From NCBI GenBank assembly GCA_023362775.1, contig JALMGJ010000002.1:62015914-62079913 (forward strand): 64,000 bases of DNA. Reading direction: 5' to 3'. Shown in pieces: positions 51,606-63,111 of the stretch. A program made the position numbers and the translations under genes. The DNA is from Charina bottae (Eukaryota > Chordata > Lepidosauria > Squamata > Charinaidae). Below the pieces are notes generated by a model that was given only the letters and a program-made list of their open reading frames with translations, was not told the origin of the DNA and searched no databases. Position 1 is the stretch's first letter, and every line of letters begins with the position of its first letter.

Positions 51606-52240
51606 TTTGTTGTTGTTGTTTATTCGTTCAGTCGTTTCCGACTCTTCGTGACTTCATGGACCAGCCCACACCAGAGCTTCCTGTCAGCCGTCACCATCCC
51701 CAGCTCCCCCATGGTTGAGTCTGTCACCTCCAGAATATCATCCATCCATCTTGCCCTTGGTCGGCCCCTCTTCCTTTTGCCTTCCACTTTCCCTAGCATC
51801 AGCTTCTTCTCCAGGGTATCCTGTCTTCTCATTATGTGGCCAAAGTACTTCAGTTTTGCCTTTAATATCATTCCCTCAAGTGAGCAGTCTGGCTTGATTT
51901 CCTGGAGTATGGACTGGTTTGATCTTCTTGCAGTCCAAGGCACTCTCAGAATTTTCCTCCAACACCACAGTTCAAAAGCATCTATCTTCCTTCGCTCAGC
52001 CTTCCTTATGGTCCAGCTCTCGCAGCCATAGGTTACTATGGGGAATACCATTGCTTTAACTATGCGGACCTTTGTTGTCACTGTGATGTCTCTGCTCTTA
52101 ACTATTTTATCAAGATTTGCCATTGCTCTCCTCCCAAGAAGTAGACGTCTTCTGATTTCCTGGCTGCAGTCAGCGTCTGCAGTAATTTTTGCGCCTAGAA
52201 ATACAAAGTCTGTCACTGCCTCCACTTTTTCTCCCTCTCT
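51606..52240 (-). mobile_element. RTE-BovB 3' end nested in L1
   Basis: The minus strand encodes, without a stop, EKVEAVTDFVFLGAKITADADCSQ, RRRLLLGRRAMANLDKIVKS, YGCESWTIRKAERRKIDAFE, WTARRSNQSILQEI, GHIMRRQDTLEKKLMLGKVE and CGLVHEVTKSRKRLNE. It ends in AAACAACAACAACA. It is the post-polymerase part of BovB ORF2, nearly identical to 25842-26398 plus 26667-26730, and serves as the uninterrupted reference for the palindrome insertion. No catalytic box remains. Confidence 0.92.
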
Positions 52241-52640
52241 TTGAATTTCAATCCTTTCAACCACATATTTTCCCATTGTTCCATCTGTATATTATAACCA
52301 AAAATTTTAGCCCACTTTATCATACATTCTTTCACTTGTTCTTCTTCTGTTTCAAATTTCAATAAAAGTTTATACATTTTAGCAATCACATGTTCATTAT
52401 TTGTACACAATTCCATTTCAAAATCAGTCTTAGAATATTCAATACCATAAATTCTTTTGTCTACTTTGAATCTTTCTGATAACTGTAAATAGGAAAACCA
52501 TTGACAATTATGTCCCTCTGCCATCAGTTGATCTCTTGATTTTATTTTGTATTCCTCTTGATAGAATTCTAGTATCTCATTCTATGTTAACGATTTGTGT
52601 TTGCCTATTATTTCTCATCTATAAAATGCTTCTTGTACTG

Positions 52641-52984
52641 AGAGCACAAACGTTTTTTCGGGCACAACCTGGGTTTGTGTCTATTCCATATTCCATATGT
52701 GTTTTAAACACATTTCAATTGTTCATTGAAAAGGTACATATAATCTGTTTCACATGTAACCTGCATGTAAATAACAAACCCTGTCTTTCCCTCCTTTGCC
52801 CCCCAACTCATCCCAGTTTAAATCTTACATCAGTCTAGTCACTTCATTGCATGTTATGAAGTAAGCATAGTTCACAAACGTTTATGACTTTTAAGAGAGA
52901 GAGAGAGAGAGGGAGAGAGGGAGAGAAGATGTTACCAGGCTCTTCCTGCATTTAGAAATTATATTGTAAGTTTATAAATATATA
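52641..52984. other. Unassigned DNA
   Basis: No gene recognised; a GA-rich run at 52894-52926. Confidence 0.5.
52894..52926. repeat. (GA)n run
   Basis: AGAGAGAGAGAGAGAGAGGGAGAG-type dinucleotide repeat. Confidence 0.9.
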
Positions 52985-53312
52985 ATGTATTTATTTATTT
53001 ACTTACTTATTTATTTAAATGTGTAAGGCCACCCAACCCTGTAACGACTCTGGGTGGTGTACAACACTAACAAAATACAGATAAAATATAAATTGAAATC
53101 CCAAATGTCTGGAAGAAAACAATAATCCCAACAACAAAACAACAACAAAATACAGAGGACCCACCGCATATTCAATCCAAAGCTTGGGGGAAGAGACAAG
53201 CTTTCCAGGCTCTTTTAAACACAGTCAAGGTGGGGGGCAGATTAATCTCAGGGGGGGATGTGTTCCAAAGGGCAGGCGCTGCAACACAGAAGGTATCCTG
53301 AATCCTAAAATC
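52985..53312 (-). mobile_element. CR1/L3 3' end
   Basis: Plus strand (TTTA)n, then GGCCACCCAACCC..ACTCTGGGTGG is the antisense terminal block. Further right the minus strand reads ALWNTSPPEINLPPTLTVFKR and WKACLFPQ, the end of CR1 ORF2 (compare TLWNIFPPELR at 37 kb). Confidence 0.82.
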
Positions 53313-53624
53313 AACAGGACCCAAAAGCATGTACAGAATGTACACAAATCACTAAACTCAGCAGGACAATTAAACCAATGTGCATTAGTAATTTTTTTAT
53401 TTGCATTTGCTCTAAAATAAACTCCATAGTCAGATCATCCAACTCAGCCTCAGCCAATGTAACTGGTCCTTTCAATTGTATTATCCCAAATATGCTTCCC
53501 TGTATCCATAAATCAAAAGACTTCATCAAGGTGCATGTCACTGACCTATTCATATGTGTGTGTGTGTGTGTTTGTACACACACACACAGAGACACAAACA
53601 CAAAAAGAGAGAGAGAGATGGCAT
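53313..53624. other. Unassigned DNA with TG/CA microsatellite
   Basis: (TG)n at 53556-53571 and (CA)n at 53577-53587, then GA units to 53618. No gene recognised. Confidence 0.6.
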
Positions 53625-53636
53625 GCATCAGTGATT
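53625..53636. repeat. Target-site duplication of the RTE-BovB relative, left copy
   Basis: GCATCAGTGATT is repeated at 54890-54901. Confidence 0.85.
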
Positions 53637-54889
53637 CGAATCGAATTATCCATTCAGTCGTATCCGACCCTTGGCGATTCCATAAGCCAGCTCTCTCCAT
53701 GATTTCTGATCTTGTACAGCTTCTTTCAGGTGCTTTAAATTTTGGCCTGTGTCTGCTTTGATTACATCCAACCAGCACGTTCTTTGGTGTCCTCGTCATC
53801 TTTTGCCACTGACCATTCCAAGCATAACATCTTTCTCCAGTGATGTTGATCTCATGACATGACTAAATTAACTAAGTCTAAGTTTTGTTATTTTTCCTTC
53901 TAGTGACATGTCCGGTTTAATGCGCTTCTTTTTTCGTTATCTTTGCAGTCCAAGGGATTCGCAAGAGCCTCCTCCAACACCATAGTTCAAAAGAATCAAT
54001 TTTCCTTCTATCCAACTTTTTCATCATCCAACTTTCACAGCCATAAGTAGTTATGGGGAACACAATAGTGTGGACTAGTCTACACTTAGTCATCAAGCTG
54101 ACATCCTTGCTTTTCCAAATTTGATTCATACTCATCATTGCTGTATTACCCAGCATGATTCGGTGTTTAATTTCTTGGCTACATTTGCCATTTTGATGGA
54201 CCACTGATCCTAAAAAGGTGAATTCTTCCATTCATTCCACCTCATCTCCATCAGTTACTATTTTGATGTTTCCATTCTTTGCAGTTGTCATGAGTTTGGT
54301 CTTTTTGATATTCAGAAAGAGGCCAAACTTCTCACTTTCTTCTTTGAGTCTCATGATTAGGTGCTTTAGGCCTTCCTGGGTTTCTGAGACAAGGATTGTA
54401 TTATCTGCATATCTAAGGTTATTGATGGTTCTTCCGCCAATTTTTACCCCAATTTCTGATTCGTCTAGCTCCAGTTTCCTGATGATCACTTCGGCGTACA
54501 AGTTGAATAAGAAAGTTGACAGAATGCAACCTTGTCACACACCTTTCTCGATCTTGAACCAATCAGTGTCACCATATTGAGTTCGTACAGTGGCTTCCTG
54601 ATTTACATACAATAATTTCATCAACTTCACTAAATGTAGTGGCACCCCAAGGTTTGCTAGGGCTCTCCATAGATTGCCATGGTCAACACAATCAAAAGCT
54701 TTCCTGTAGTCGATGAAGCACATATAAATATTTTTTTGATATTCGTGACATTTTTCCATTATCCATCGAATGGTTGCAATGTGATCACGGGTGTCACGGC
54801 CCCGTCAGAAACCAGCTTGGACATCTGGCAGTTCCCTTTCAATGATTGGAGCCAGGCGTTGTTGTATGATTTTCAGTAGAATCTTGCTA
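53637..54889 (-). mobile_element. RTE-BovB-related LINE, 5'-truncated
   Basis: A 1253-bp insertion with exact 12-bp target duplications. It encodes RT and C-terminal regions on the minus strand and ends near TCGAATTATCC on the plus strand. Its protein differs clearly from the BovB copies at 25.8 and 51.6 kb and is closer to the fragment at 35.7 kb, so a second BovB-like subfamily is present. Confidence 0.9.
53900..54880 (-). pseudogene. RTE-BovB-related reverse transcriptase, broken
   Basis: Visible blocks are QRLAPIIERELPDVQAGF (then TGA), RDHIATIRWIMEKCHEYQKN, MCFIDYRKAFDCVDHGNLWR, FKIEKGV then a stop replacing R/QGCILS, LFNLYAEVIIRK and RYADN (the second catalytic Asp of YADD is Asn). MEEFTFLGSVVHQNGKCSQEI, YGCESWMMKKLDRRKIDSFE and WCWRRLLRIPWTAK follow. 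Several stops and the YADN change make it non-functional. Confidence 0.9.
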
Positions 54890-54901
54890 GCATCAGTGAT
54901 T

Positions 54902-57284
54902 ACAAACTATAAATAGAAGCCTGATACATTACTTACCCCATTGATCCATGAATTAAAATAACTTGCTTTGTGGCTTGTCATAGTTTATTCCACCCAGCTA
55001 CAGCTACTTAAATAGTAGCTACAGCTATTATCCAGGTAGTGAGGTCTTATCTGACAGCCTCCTCAATCTGATTTCATCCCATTATGTTCTCATCCTTTGG
55101 CCTATGAATAGCAACTACCTTTCAGCCCATGTTCATTCTTATTACATTTTCTGATCCTCATCTTACATTCATTAAGCACCTGCTATGGTTTGAAAGCAAG
55201 AAAATGGTCGCTGTGGAAAGGTGTGCATGTGCCTCTTCCTCTAATGCATCAGCTCAGCATAAACCAGTTTAATGAAGAAAGTGCTGACAAACATCTACAA
55301 CACCATTTGCATAAATGATGGATTTGTTTCTTGCTGTTGGTTCTTTCCTTAGTGTTGCCATCAAGCAGGCAGACTGGCATCTTGTCAGATAATGGTGAAG
55401 CATATCTTCTGTTCCTTGAAAGAAGGCTAGAGAAGCGTTTATGATTCATTTATTTCTGTTACTGGAGTAGCACACAGCTCCTCCGAGAAACACAGAAAGG
55501 AGGATTTTAGTTTCACCAAACTGAACTGACTAATAGGCTGACAACAATGAGACTGACCTATGGAGGTTAAGAAAAGTATATCGTGAATCCTATTGGGAAC
55601 AAATTTGGGCATTTCATTGCACTGCATCTGTGGCAAATCCATGGTGAGATGAACGGTAACCAGAATGAAGGCGGGTTAGTGACTGCCCTTCCCTGGAACA
55701 AGAACCCTTTTATCAGGGCCAGTGAGGGGTTGCTTTTATTTTCTAAACTTTCTAATGTTTCAGAGGCTTCTTCTATCTATTTGTTTTCACTTTTACTTTT
55801 TAGAATCCTGGAGCATTTACAGCAGCATTGGTTTTTTTTCAAGGATAGAGGCTTCTTCCTGGCCATCTAACCATGCAGCAATTTTAGCTCCACACAAAGT
55901 TTAGAAAGTAAGTGTAATCTTCCAATGGAAGAGAATCTTCTAAGTGTAATCCCTCCCATCCTAAGACTACTCTGGTGAATTTTGTGCAGAGGTTCTTTTG
56001 ACTGTGACTGGACGCACCACAGGTGGAATGAAAGCCTTATTTCATTTCACACTTTCCCCAATACAAGTCCTTTACTGTGACTAGACAGGGTTAGCTTCCC
56101 CCTCCCTGTTCCAATGAGCTGGCCTAGTCACCTAAGCATCCCTGGGCTTGGGCTTACTCAACCCTTTCCTATCTGTTTCTTATGGCTTAAATCAGCCTAT
56201 AGTCTTGGCCTCCCTTCAGAGTTGTTTGCCCACATTGGGAATTTTGTGTAGCCTCTGCTTGGTTGCTCCATATATATACACACACATACATGTCAGAGCC
56301 ATGTTTATTGCCTTGCACTGGCTTCACAGGGAGCTTTTAACAATAGATGCTACCTCGACACCATCTTTCTGGGCTCCTCTTTTCACTGCTTATGGTACCT
56401 AGTCATTGCTTCCTACTTCCTCATTCAATGGCAGTTTTTCCTTCTTGTCTTGTCTTCCCAATCCCTCACATAACCTCTGAGTTAGTTTCCCCTTTTTCAT
56501 ATTGAAGGCATGGATGGGGCAAGGCTGGCTAAGGTAGCTGACTGTGGGTGTCAGCCTGTCCTTGAAAAGGCCAGGGTGTGGCCAAACTAGCCAGCTATGC
56601 ATGCGGTTACACCTATCAAGAAACTGGAGGTGGCCAACCTGCTGGCTGGGAACACCAGCATGGATGGAGGTGAGGTGGGTCTGTGCCTGTCAGTCTACCT
56701 TTTCAGCAGGCTAGGAGGATGGAGCCAGGATAAAAATAATTCTCAGGTCTATTGTGTGAGATGTGTGTGGGTGGAATAAGCTGATCTTGGCTTCAAGAAG
56801 TGGTGGTGGGGAGATGTTCCTGCATAGCAGCAGCTGCCCCAGTCGTGCAGCTTCAGTGCTGCCTCTTCCAAATGCAGAGGGATGTTTCTGACTGCACTCT
56901 CTTTCCCTCACAGTTTACCTACACCCTTTAATTTTAAAAAATCAAAATGAAAATTTGTCGTATGAAAAATCTCCAAATCCAGACAGTTAAATGGATGTCA
57001 GTGTCTCTAATAGAAATGTGCACATAGAACTCTTATGTACACAGGCTGTCCCTCAACATCTTGGTTTCTTTACTCTTGTGGGTCTCAATATAAATGTCTG
57101 GGTGATTTGAATCATGAGTTCTCTCCTGCAGCATCTATTGGCATTAGAAAAGGTATCCTCGGAATGCCTTCTAGCTTTCTGAAACAGCCTCCCAAACCTT
57201 TCCACATTCATTTGTGGAATATTTGTTTTTCCATTGGTATCCTTCTTTTAATCTCTATCTTATGCTTAATTGCTACTGTGTATA
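54902..57284. other. Unassigned DNA
   Basis: No gene or known repeat recognised on either strand; several motif-free frames under 100 residues. Confidence 0.5.
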
Positions 57285-57286
57285 TA

Positions 57287-57499
57287 CAGGTAGTCCTTGT
57301 TTAGTGACCACAATTGGGACTGGCAACTTAGTCGCTAAGTGAAATCACAACTGTGCTTATGATCTTACTTCAACTTTCCTTTGCTTTATAGACCTGTGAA
57401 GGTCGTAACTGTGAGGACTGGTCATAAAGTTACTTTTTCATCACTGTTGTAACTGCGAATGGTTGCTAAACAGGGCAGTCACTAAATGAGGACTACCTG
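57287..57499. mobile_element. TA-target MITE, copy 1
   Basis: Inverted termini CAGGTAGTCCTTGTTTAG and CTAAATGAGGACTACCTG bound 213 bp flanked by TA (57285-57286, 57500-57501), as in Tc1/mariner-type elements. Internal blocks are ACAATTGGGACTGG, CAACTTTCCTTTGCTTTATAG and GTTACTTTTTCATCA. No ORF. Confidence 0.87.
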
Positions 57500-57501
57500 T
57501 A

Positions 57502-59098
57502 TGGTCCATAACTGTGAATCCCTTGGTGTGGATGATACAAGCTTTATTATGGTCCTTAAATATTCATGAAGGAATTGATACTTTATAGGCCTCCAGTCTA
57601 TGGTGTAGAATAATTCTGTTTTTCCCACAGGCCATGTTTTGGGGTTCATACACTAGTGATGGGCATGACTAGACCCCCAAATATCCTGTCTTCCTTTCTC
57701 TCTTATTTAATCATTATTCTACTCTTTTATGCTCTTCCTCCCACATACAGGTCCCTAGCCACCTACTTTTTTTCCCCTCTCTCATTCACACTTCTTTTCC
57801 TATAGAAATACTCTATTCACAGTCTCATCTATGCCATTTATCAGAGCACAAACAGATTTTCTATCTGTGTATAATCAGCTCATTTGCCTCTTTAATTTGC
57901 ATCCAGTGAATGGGCCATTGATTCTCCAATTCTGGTCTGGGTAATTCCTATAAAACTGCAGAAAAGTTGGGAACCACAATTTTAGTTAATCTCAATGCCC
58001 TGTAATACTCTGTAGATGCATCAATATCTAGCTGGCAGCACCTAGCCAACCTTTGCTGAGCTTGAAAAAACTAAGCCGAGTTGGATGTAGTTCGTACTTA
58101 GGAGATCACTAGAATATAGCAGGACTGCAGGCAAGTAAGTTGAAAAAAACATCCTGGAAGTAGGATATTTCTTGTTGCTGCCAAGAAAACAACATGGACT
58201 CATTCAGAGTCAAGTTCATGGCAAATAAGATTTTACCTATTTATCATATCCTGTGGTATGGTGATCATAGGAATGGATAGTTATTTTGCTTTTGCTTTCT
58301 CCCCATTATTCATACAGTTTTAAATCTCATTTTTCTTTATTACTTATAAAGAAATGTGTATTTTAAATTATTGTTTTTAAAAATGAGTAGAATTGGTGTT
58401 CCTCTATAGAGGCTGAATATAACAGGCATGGGTATTTTCAGCATGGAGAGGAACATGTGGTACCTCACTGCCTTGTACTTATTACAGATGAGGTGTCAGT
58501 CAAAAAAAGTAGCAACTTTAATTAAGCATCATAGATATGACTGAATAGATAAGAATCCATGTAACAGAAAGTAGCAAGTAAACATGATCTGCTATCCTGT
58601 AACATGATCTCCCAAGCATATAAACTACGGTATATTTGAAGGATTATAAACTCATCTGAAAAAGCGTGAAGTTGGAGCAGATAGGGATTTTTCACATAGA
58701 CAGAGCTAGAAAATAGACTGATGAGCTGACAGGAAAAGAATTGGGGTTGTTGGAATTAGGAAAAAGATCATGGCTGGAAAATGAAGTCAGATTTAGGAAG
58801 TTTGGCTGCTGAAGTTCATCAGGTTCCAGGATAGACTGAAGAGTTAGGATAGACCTAAGAGTTAGGATAGACCTAACAGTTCTGGAGGGATGGGAAGATT
58901 GCTGAAAATATAGGAAGTTTATCTTCAAGAATTTATGTCTACCTGACCAGAGAGGGAAAAGATGATCTGAAGAAAACCTCAGAAGACAATCAATATTCTG
59001 TTGCCACAAGAGATTGCCAGTGTAATTAAAGCCTTTGATTAACTCTAATAGAGGGGGAGAATTGGAATTGTTATATACACTGAGCTATAGGTTAAGTT
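57502..59098. other. Unassigned DNA
   Basis: No gene or known repeat recognised. Short tandem units AGAGTTAGGATAGACCTAA occur at 58839-58877. Confidence 0.5.
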
Positions 59099-59325
59099 GA
59101 GAGCCAGTTTGGTGTAGTGGTAAAGACACAAGGCTAGAAACCGGGAGACTGTGAGTTCTAGAGCACAAATCTAACTGGGTGACCTTGGGCCAATCACTTT
59201 CTCACAGTCCTAGGAAGGACGCAATGGCAAACCACTTCTGAAAAACCTTGCCAAGAAAACTGCAGGGACTTCTCCGGGCAGTCTCCCAGAATCAGACACA
59301 ATTGAATGGATTAAAAAAAAAGGTT
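59099..59325 (+). mobile_element. tRNA-derived SINE with RTE/BovB-like 3' region
   Basis: Box A (TGGTGTAGTGG, 59110-59120) and box B-like TGAGTTCTAGA (59152-59162) start the unit. The body has GGGTGACCTTGGGCCAATCAC, and the 3' part reads GGCAAACCACTTCTGAAAAA ... GCCAAGAAAACTGCAGGGAC, ending in A9. The CAAACCACT..CCTTGCCAAGAAAACT run resembles the BovB 5' UTR at 63128-63160. This matches the Sauria-type pattern of squamate SINEs mobilised by BovB (inference). Confidence 0.83.
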
Positions 59326-61508
59326 AAGTTAGATACACATGGACATAGTAGCAGAAACTTTACTTTGCTGGCAGGGAACTATTTAATCACAGAATGATGG
59401 AAACATATTATAATGTAACTTTGCTGCTTAATTGAAAAGCCAGCTTTTTAAAAATCAAATCCAGAAGGCAGAGGGAGAACCAGTATCTGTTTATTTGCTT
59501 AAGCTAAATATTCTTTCATGATTAGCCTTGCATGGCTCATAGAGCAACAAAGGGTTTTTGTTTTGTTTTTTATCCTTGAATCATAAGGAAAAAACTTTTG
59601 GTTTACAAAAAGAGGTTTGCATGCTGGCATTTGTCTGATTGCCAAATTAAAGTTGATTTAATTTACTTTAAATATAAATTAAAACTAAATTAACCTAATA
59701 CAGTTACTATGATCACTCACAATGTTTTTAATATGCTTGCTAGTAGATGTCATTGAAGGCAGTCCAGAGCTTCAAAGGGTCCTGATTTGTTGAAGCATTG
59801 ATTGAATCCCGCCTTCAAAGTAGCTCTGTGGATCAAAGCACTATTCCCTTCAATCAGGATGCTGGAAAGGGCTTCTGCTTACACAGAGGAGCTGTTGGAA
59901 TTGAATCTGTTCATTCTGAAGCTACAGTTCAAGGTGTTGAGACAGAGTGATGCCATTTTCCAGTTTGAGGTGCTACCTTAAATCAGATTACTGCCACCAT
60001 CTGGATTACAGCAAAACAAAAGATTGGAGGGAGGGAGGGGGGGAAGGAGAGAAGGAGAATCATATTGTTTGAGGGCAAGCCCATTGGTACAATGCTCCAT
60101 TTCAATTGCTTTTTGTTTCTGTATTGTTTATTTGTTTATTGTTTGAACCACCAGTGGGCAAATGCATACAGCATAAGAAAGCACACTTACAAGGGCAGAA
60201 CATGTGCTTTGAAACATCCCCACATTGGGGAAAAAAATCATTGAAATTCACCCAGCGAACTGAGATTGATCTGCAGTTTGGGAGAGAAAAGGGTCCTTCC
60301 CTTAAGGTTCTAGATTTTAGCAGCTTGTCAGTGTTTAGAAAACAAGACTTTTATCCTCATAGCAAATGTGTGGAATACATTTAAGGAAGAAATCAATATA
60401 AAATCTGCATCCGCTCAGAGACATAAATCTTCTCTGATTTTAGTTTAGTTTAGCTAACATTTTATTTTAAATGCTTAAGTTAACATGATATTTTAAAATG
60501 CACTGCTAGAAGTAAACACAAAGAAGAATATAAAATCTGTTTTCTGTCACAGATATTTGTTTGATTTATCCTAGCTAAAGAATGTAATGAAGAATAACAG
60601 AAGAACTAACATTTGGAGGTTAATCTATCTTCTTGAGCTTGGGCTAAACATGACTACACTGATTCATAACCTACAAGAATAGAAGAAAGTATTCTTTTAA
60701 TCCAACATCTCAAAATTGATCATGGTCAAAGAAAAACATATGGAAATTCAAGTTTCAGTATTTCCCAATTACAAAAACATATGAGCTTTAGTCATACAAC
60801 ATAAATTCAATCATGTAACTAATGCTAGAATGAAAAACAACAAAAATTATGGAATAGAATTAATTTGCCACATCCAAAATACTCAGTTTCAAGTAAAATA
60901 CCATAAGTGACAATAAATTTTAATCTTGCCATTTAACTCTAATGAAACTAGCAATAGTTTTTGCAATTAGAGACATATTAAAAATAATGCACTATACACT
61001 GGGCATGAATACTGATTTCTATCAACAAAGGATTTTATAACTTCTTAATTTACATTTTAATTTAGTTTTTCTTTCATTTTTGTTTCCCTTCTCTATTGAA
61101 GCTTGCAATAAAATAATTAATCTTAAAAATAATTTACTATAAGATAATTAACACATGAAAAGATTTTAAATGACAAAACACATAGCTAGAGAAAAGGACA
61201 ACACTCTAAATTTTGTATTAATGGTATCAGCTATTTATCCCATCGGTAGTTCAGTAGTTCTCCATTAATTGGCAAGTGAAAGGGGGGGGGGGTTCTTTAT
61301 ATCTTTATGATATTTATATGAATATGATCTTCATATGAACTTCTCAGAGATTGCTCTTTATGGGATAGAATGCCATTGTTGCTTGAGCGCATACTGTATA
61401 TACAGTATGTTCATACGTTTTGTTCGGGAAATCTTTCTAAAGCTGTTGCACCCTGTAAAAATTACTTCCATTTACAAGAAAGAAAATGAAAGAAAACTGT
61501 TAGATTTT
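59326..61508. other. Unassigned AT-rich DNA
   Basis: No gene or known repeat recognised. A run of nine or ten G lies near 61283. Confidence 0.5.
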
Positions 61509-61509
61509 T

Positions 61510-61625
61510 TAAAGATTTTTTTTATCCCACCTTTATTATTTTTATAAATAACTCAAGGTGGTGAACATACCTAATACTCCTTCCTCCTCCTGTTTCCCCC
61601 ACAACAACCCTGTGAGGTGGGTTCT
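61510..61625 (-). mobile_element. Reptilian interspersed repeat, 3' block
   Basis: Plus strand ATCCCACCTTTATTATTTTT, ATAACTCAAGGTGGTGAACA, CCTAATACTCCTTCCTCCTC and CACAACAACCCTGTGAGGTGG is a pattern I know as a common squamate repeat. I cannot say with certainty whether it is SINE or LINE derived. Confidence 0.6.
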
Positions 61626-62654
61626 TACCAATTAAGAAGCAAATCAAATTCTTCCAGTTACATTTTTTTTTGGTATAAGGCCTAAATAGCACAGAGTTTG
61701 TTGAATAAGAGAAAGGGAAGCTACTCTCTCCCTCCAAAAATCTTTGAAGTGAGCCCAAGATTGGCTCAATTACTAAAAATAAAAATTATAGGAAAAAAAA
61801 TCAGAATTCAGTACATGTAGATTTATCTAACTCTGTGAGTTTTTCAATCCACAATTAACTCATTGGTGCTATGTCTGGTTTTCAATTCCTCGCTGATTCA
61901 CTGAACTCCCTACCTGCCGGTTTCCCTTCTGAGTTTCCATACATATAATGGGAAAAACCTTTGTTTGCCTGAAACTCAAGGAAATGTTGGCAACTACTGT
62001 TAACAGCAGTATACAAGGTGAACCAATTTTCTGGGTTGGTATACATCAGTTTCCAAACTCATTATCTAAGTAGCACTGTCCACACACTTTCATCTGCACT
62101 GCAGTCACGCCAGGTCCCTTTTTTTTCAGGAATGCATGCCATGGAAGTTGTAACCTAGACATTTTGCACAGATTTGTGTCACATTGCAACATGCTGATTT
62201 TTGTATTATTAGTATTAGGTTCAGTTGTCTCTAAAATGGGTACGTATAGTATAAACAATACAGGAGATTAACAGTCAAAATGGATGCGTCTGTACATGTG
62301 CAGGTAGTATATTCAAAACCTGTATGATGTGACTGGGAAACTACAGTGGTCAGAGTCCTTGTGCTGGTCTGAATATGATTGTTTCATGCTATTATCCTTG
62401 TACAAAGTATTAGTTGTTCTGAACAGAATCTAAATTCCTATATTAACATCATTATGACAGAGCATCTGACACATTCTCCTAAAAATAGAAGGCACTGGCT
62501 TAAAAAGAATGGAATTTACTTTTGTGGATATTCAGATAGGCAGGCCACTGTTCTCAGGATAGGTTCTCAAAGAGCAAATATGTTTATTTAAAGTTTAGAT
62601 GACCACAATGTTGTTTGCTTTTTTCATATGAAATGATAGTTGTAACAATCATAA
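61626..62654. other. Unassigned DNA
   Basis: No gene or known repeat recognised. Confidence 0.5.
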
Positions 62655-62656
62655 TA

Positions 62657-62884
62657 CAGGTAGTCCTCATTTAGCGACTGCCTCACACAGTGACTATTTG
62701 CAGATACAACGGCAATGAAAAAGTAACTTTACAACCATTCCTCACATTTGCAACCTTCACAGGTCTGTAAACTAAGGAAAGCTGAAGTAAGATTGTAAGC
62801 ACCGTTCTGGTTCCATTTAACAATTGCTTCACTTAATGACTGAGTGGCCAGTCCCAATTGTGGTCGCTAAATGAGGACTACCTG
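62657..62884. mobile_element. TA-target MITE, copy 2 (inverted relative to copy 1)
   Basis: Inverted termini CAGGTAGTCCTCATTTAG and CTAAATGAGGACTACCTG bound 228 bp. The left flank is TA (62655-62656) and the right flank is TC, probably a mutated TA. Its reverse complement aligns with 57287-57499 through the ACAATTGGGACTGGC and AGACCTGTGAAGGT blocks. Confidence 0.87.
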
Positions 62885-63011
62885 TCTTGTATGTTGGATG
62901 CACACCCACTGTTGTATAAACCCTTGTTAATGAGCTGTATGCTAATCTGTCTCTTAAAGAGCAAAATATGGATTAAAATGGCATTAGTCAATGGATAAGA
63001 TAGGAAATTCA

Positions 63012-63111
63012 TGGATCACAGCCTTGTCGTGATGAAGGGGCTTGCGTAACTCAATGAAGTCAGGTCAAGACGGACAGGTCATGACGGAGAGTTCTGACAA
63101 AATGTGGTCCA
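63012..63111 (+). ncRNA. Candidate structured RNA at the BovB 5' end
   Basis: TGGATCACA (63012-63020) can pair with TGTGGTCCA (63103-63111) in nine pairs with one G-U. An alternative inner hairpin uses TCAC/GTGA (63016-63019, 63029-63032), and AGCC/GGCT (63020-63023, 63039-63042) is also possible. Pairing was seen by eye only. Confidence 0.4.

Larger units (their letters stand above)
49304..52560 (-). pseudogene. L1 ORF2 C-terminal domain in three pieces
   Basis: Piece one (52524-52241) reads WFSYLQLSERFKVD and KMYKLLLKFETEEEQVKECMIKWA. Piece two (51602-51340) reads MMYHWYLTPEKLSRIY and the zinc finger CWKCEQEGSFYHGWWMC. Piece three (49517-49304) reads ITTASLLHAQRWKDLAIPTMEEWLVKMIE and ends with a stop. 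These are the recognised C-terminal blocks of L1 ORF2p. Apart from the two insertions the reading phase is mostly preserved. Confidence 0.87.
49191..52640 (-). mobile_element. L1 ORF2 C-terminal part, host of two nested insertions
   Basis: L1 ORF2 pieces lie in order on the minus strand at 52640-52241, 51604-51340 and 49517-49304, separated by a BovB end (51606-52240) and a Penelope element (49518-51325). The 3' UTR runs left from 49303 to about 49191. Upstream RT and endonuclease are absent. The L1 is older than both insertions. Confidence 0.85.
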
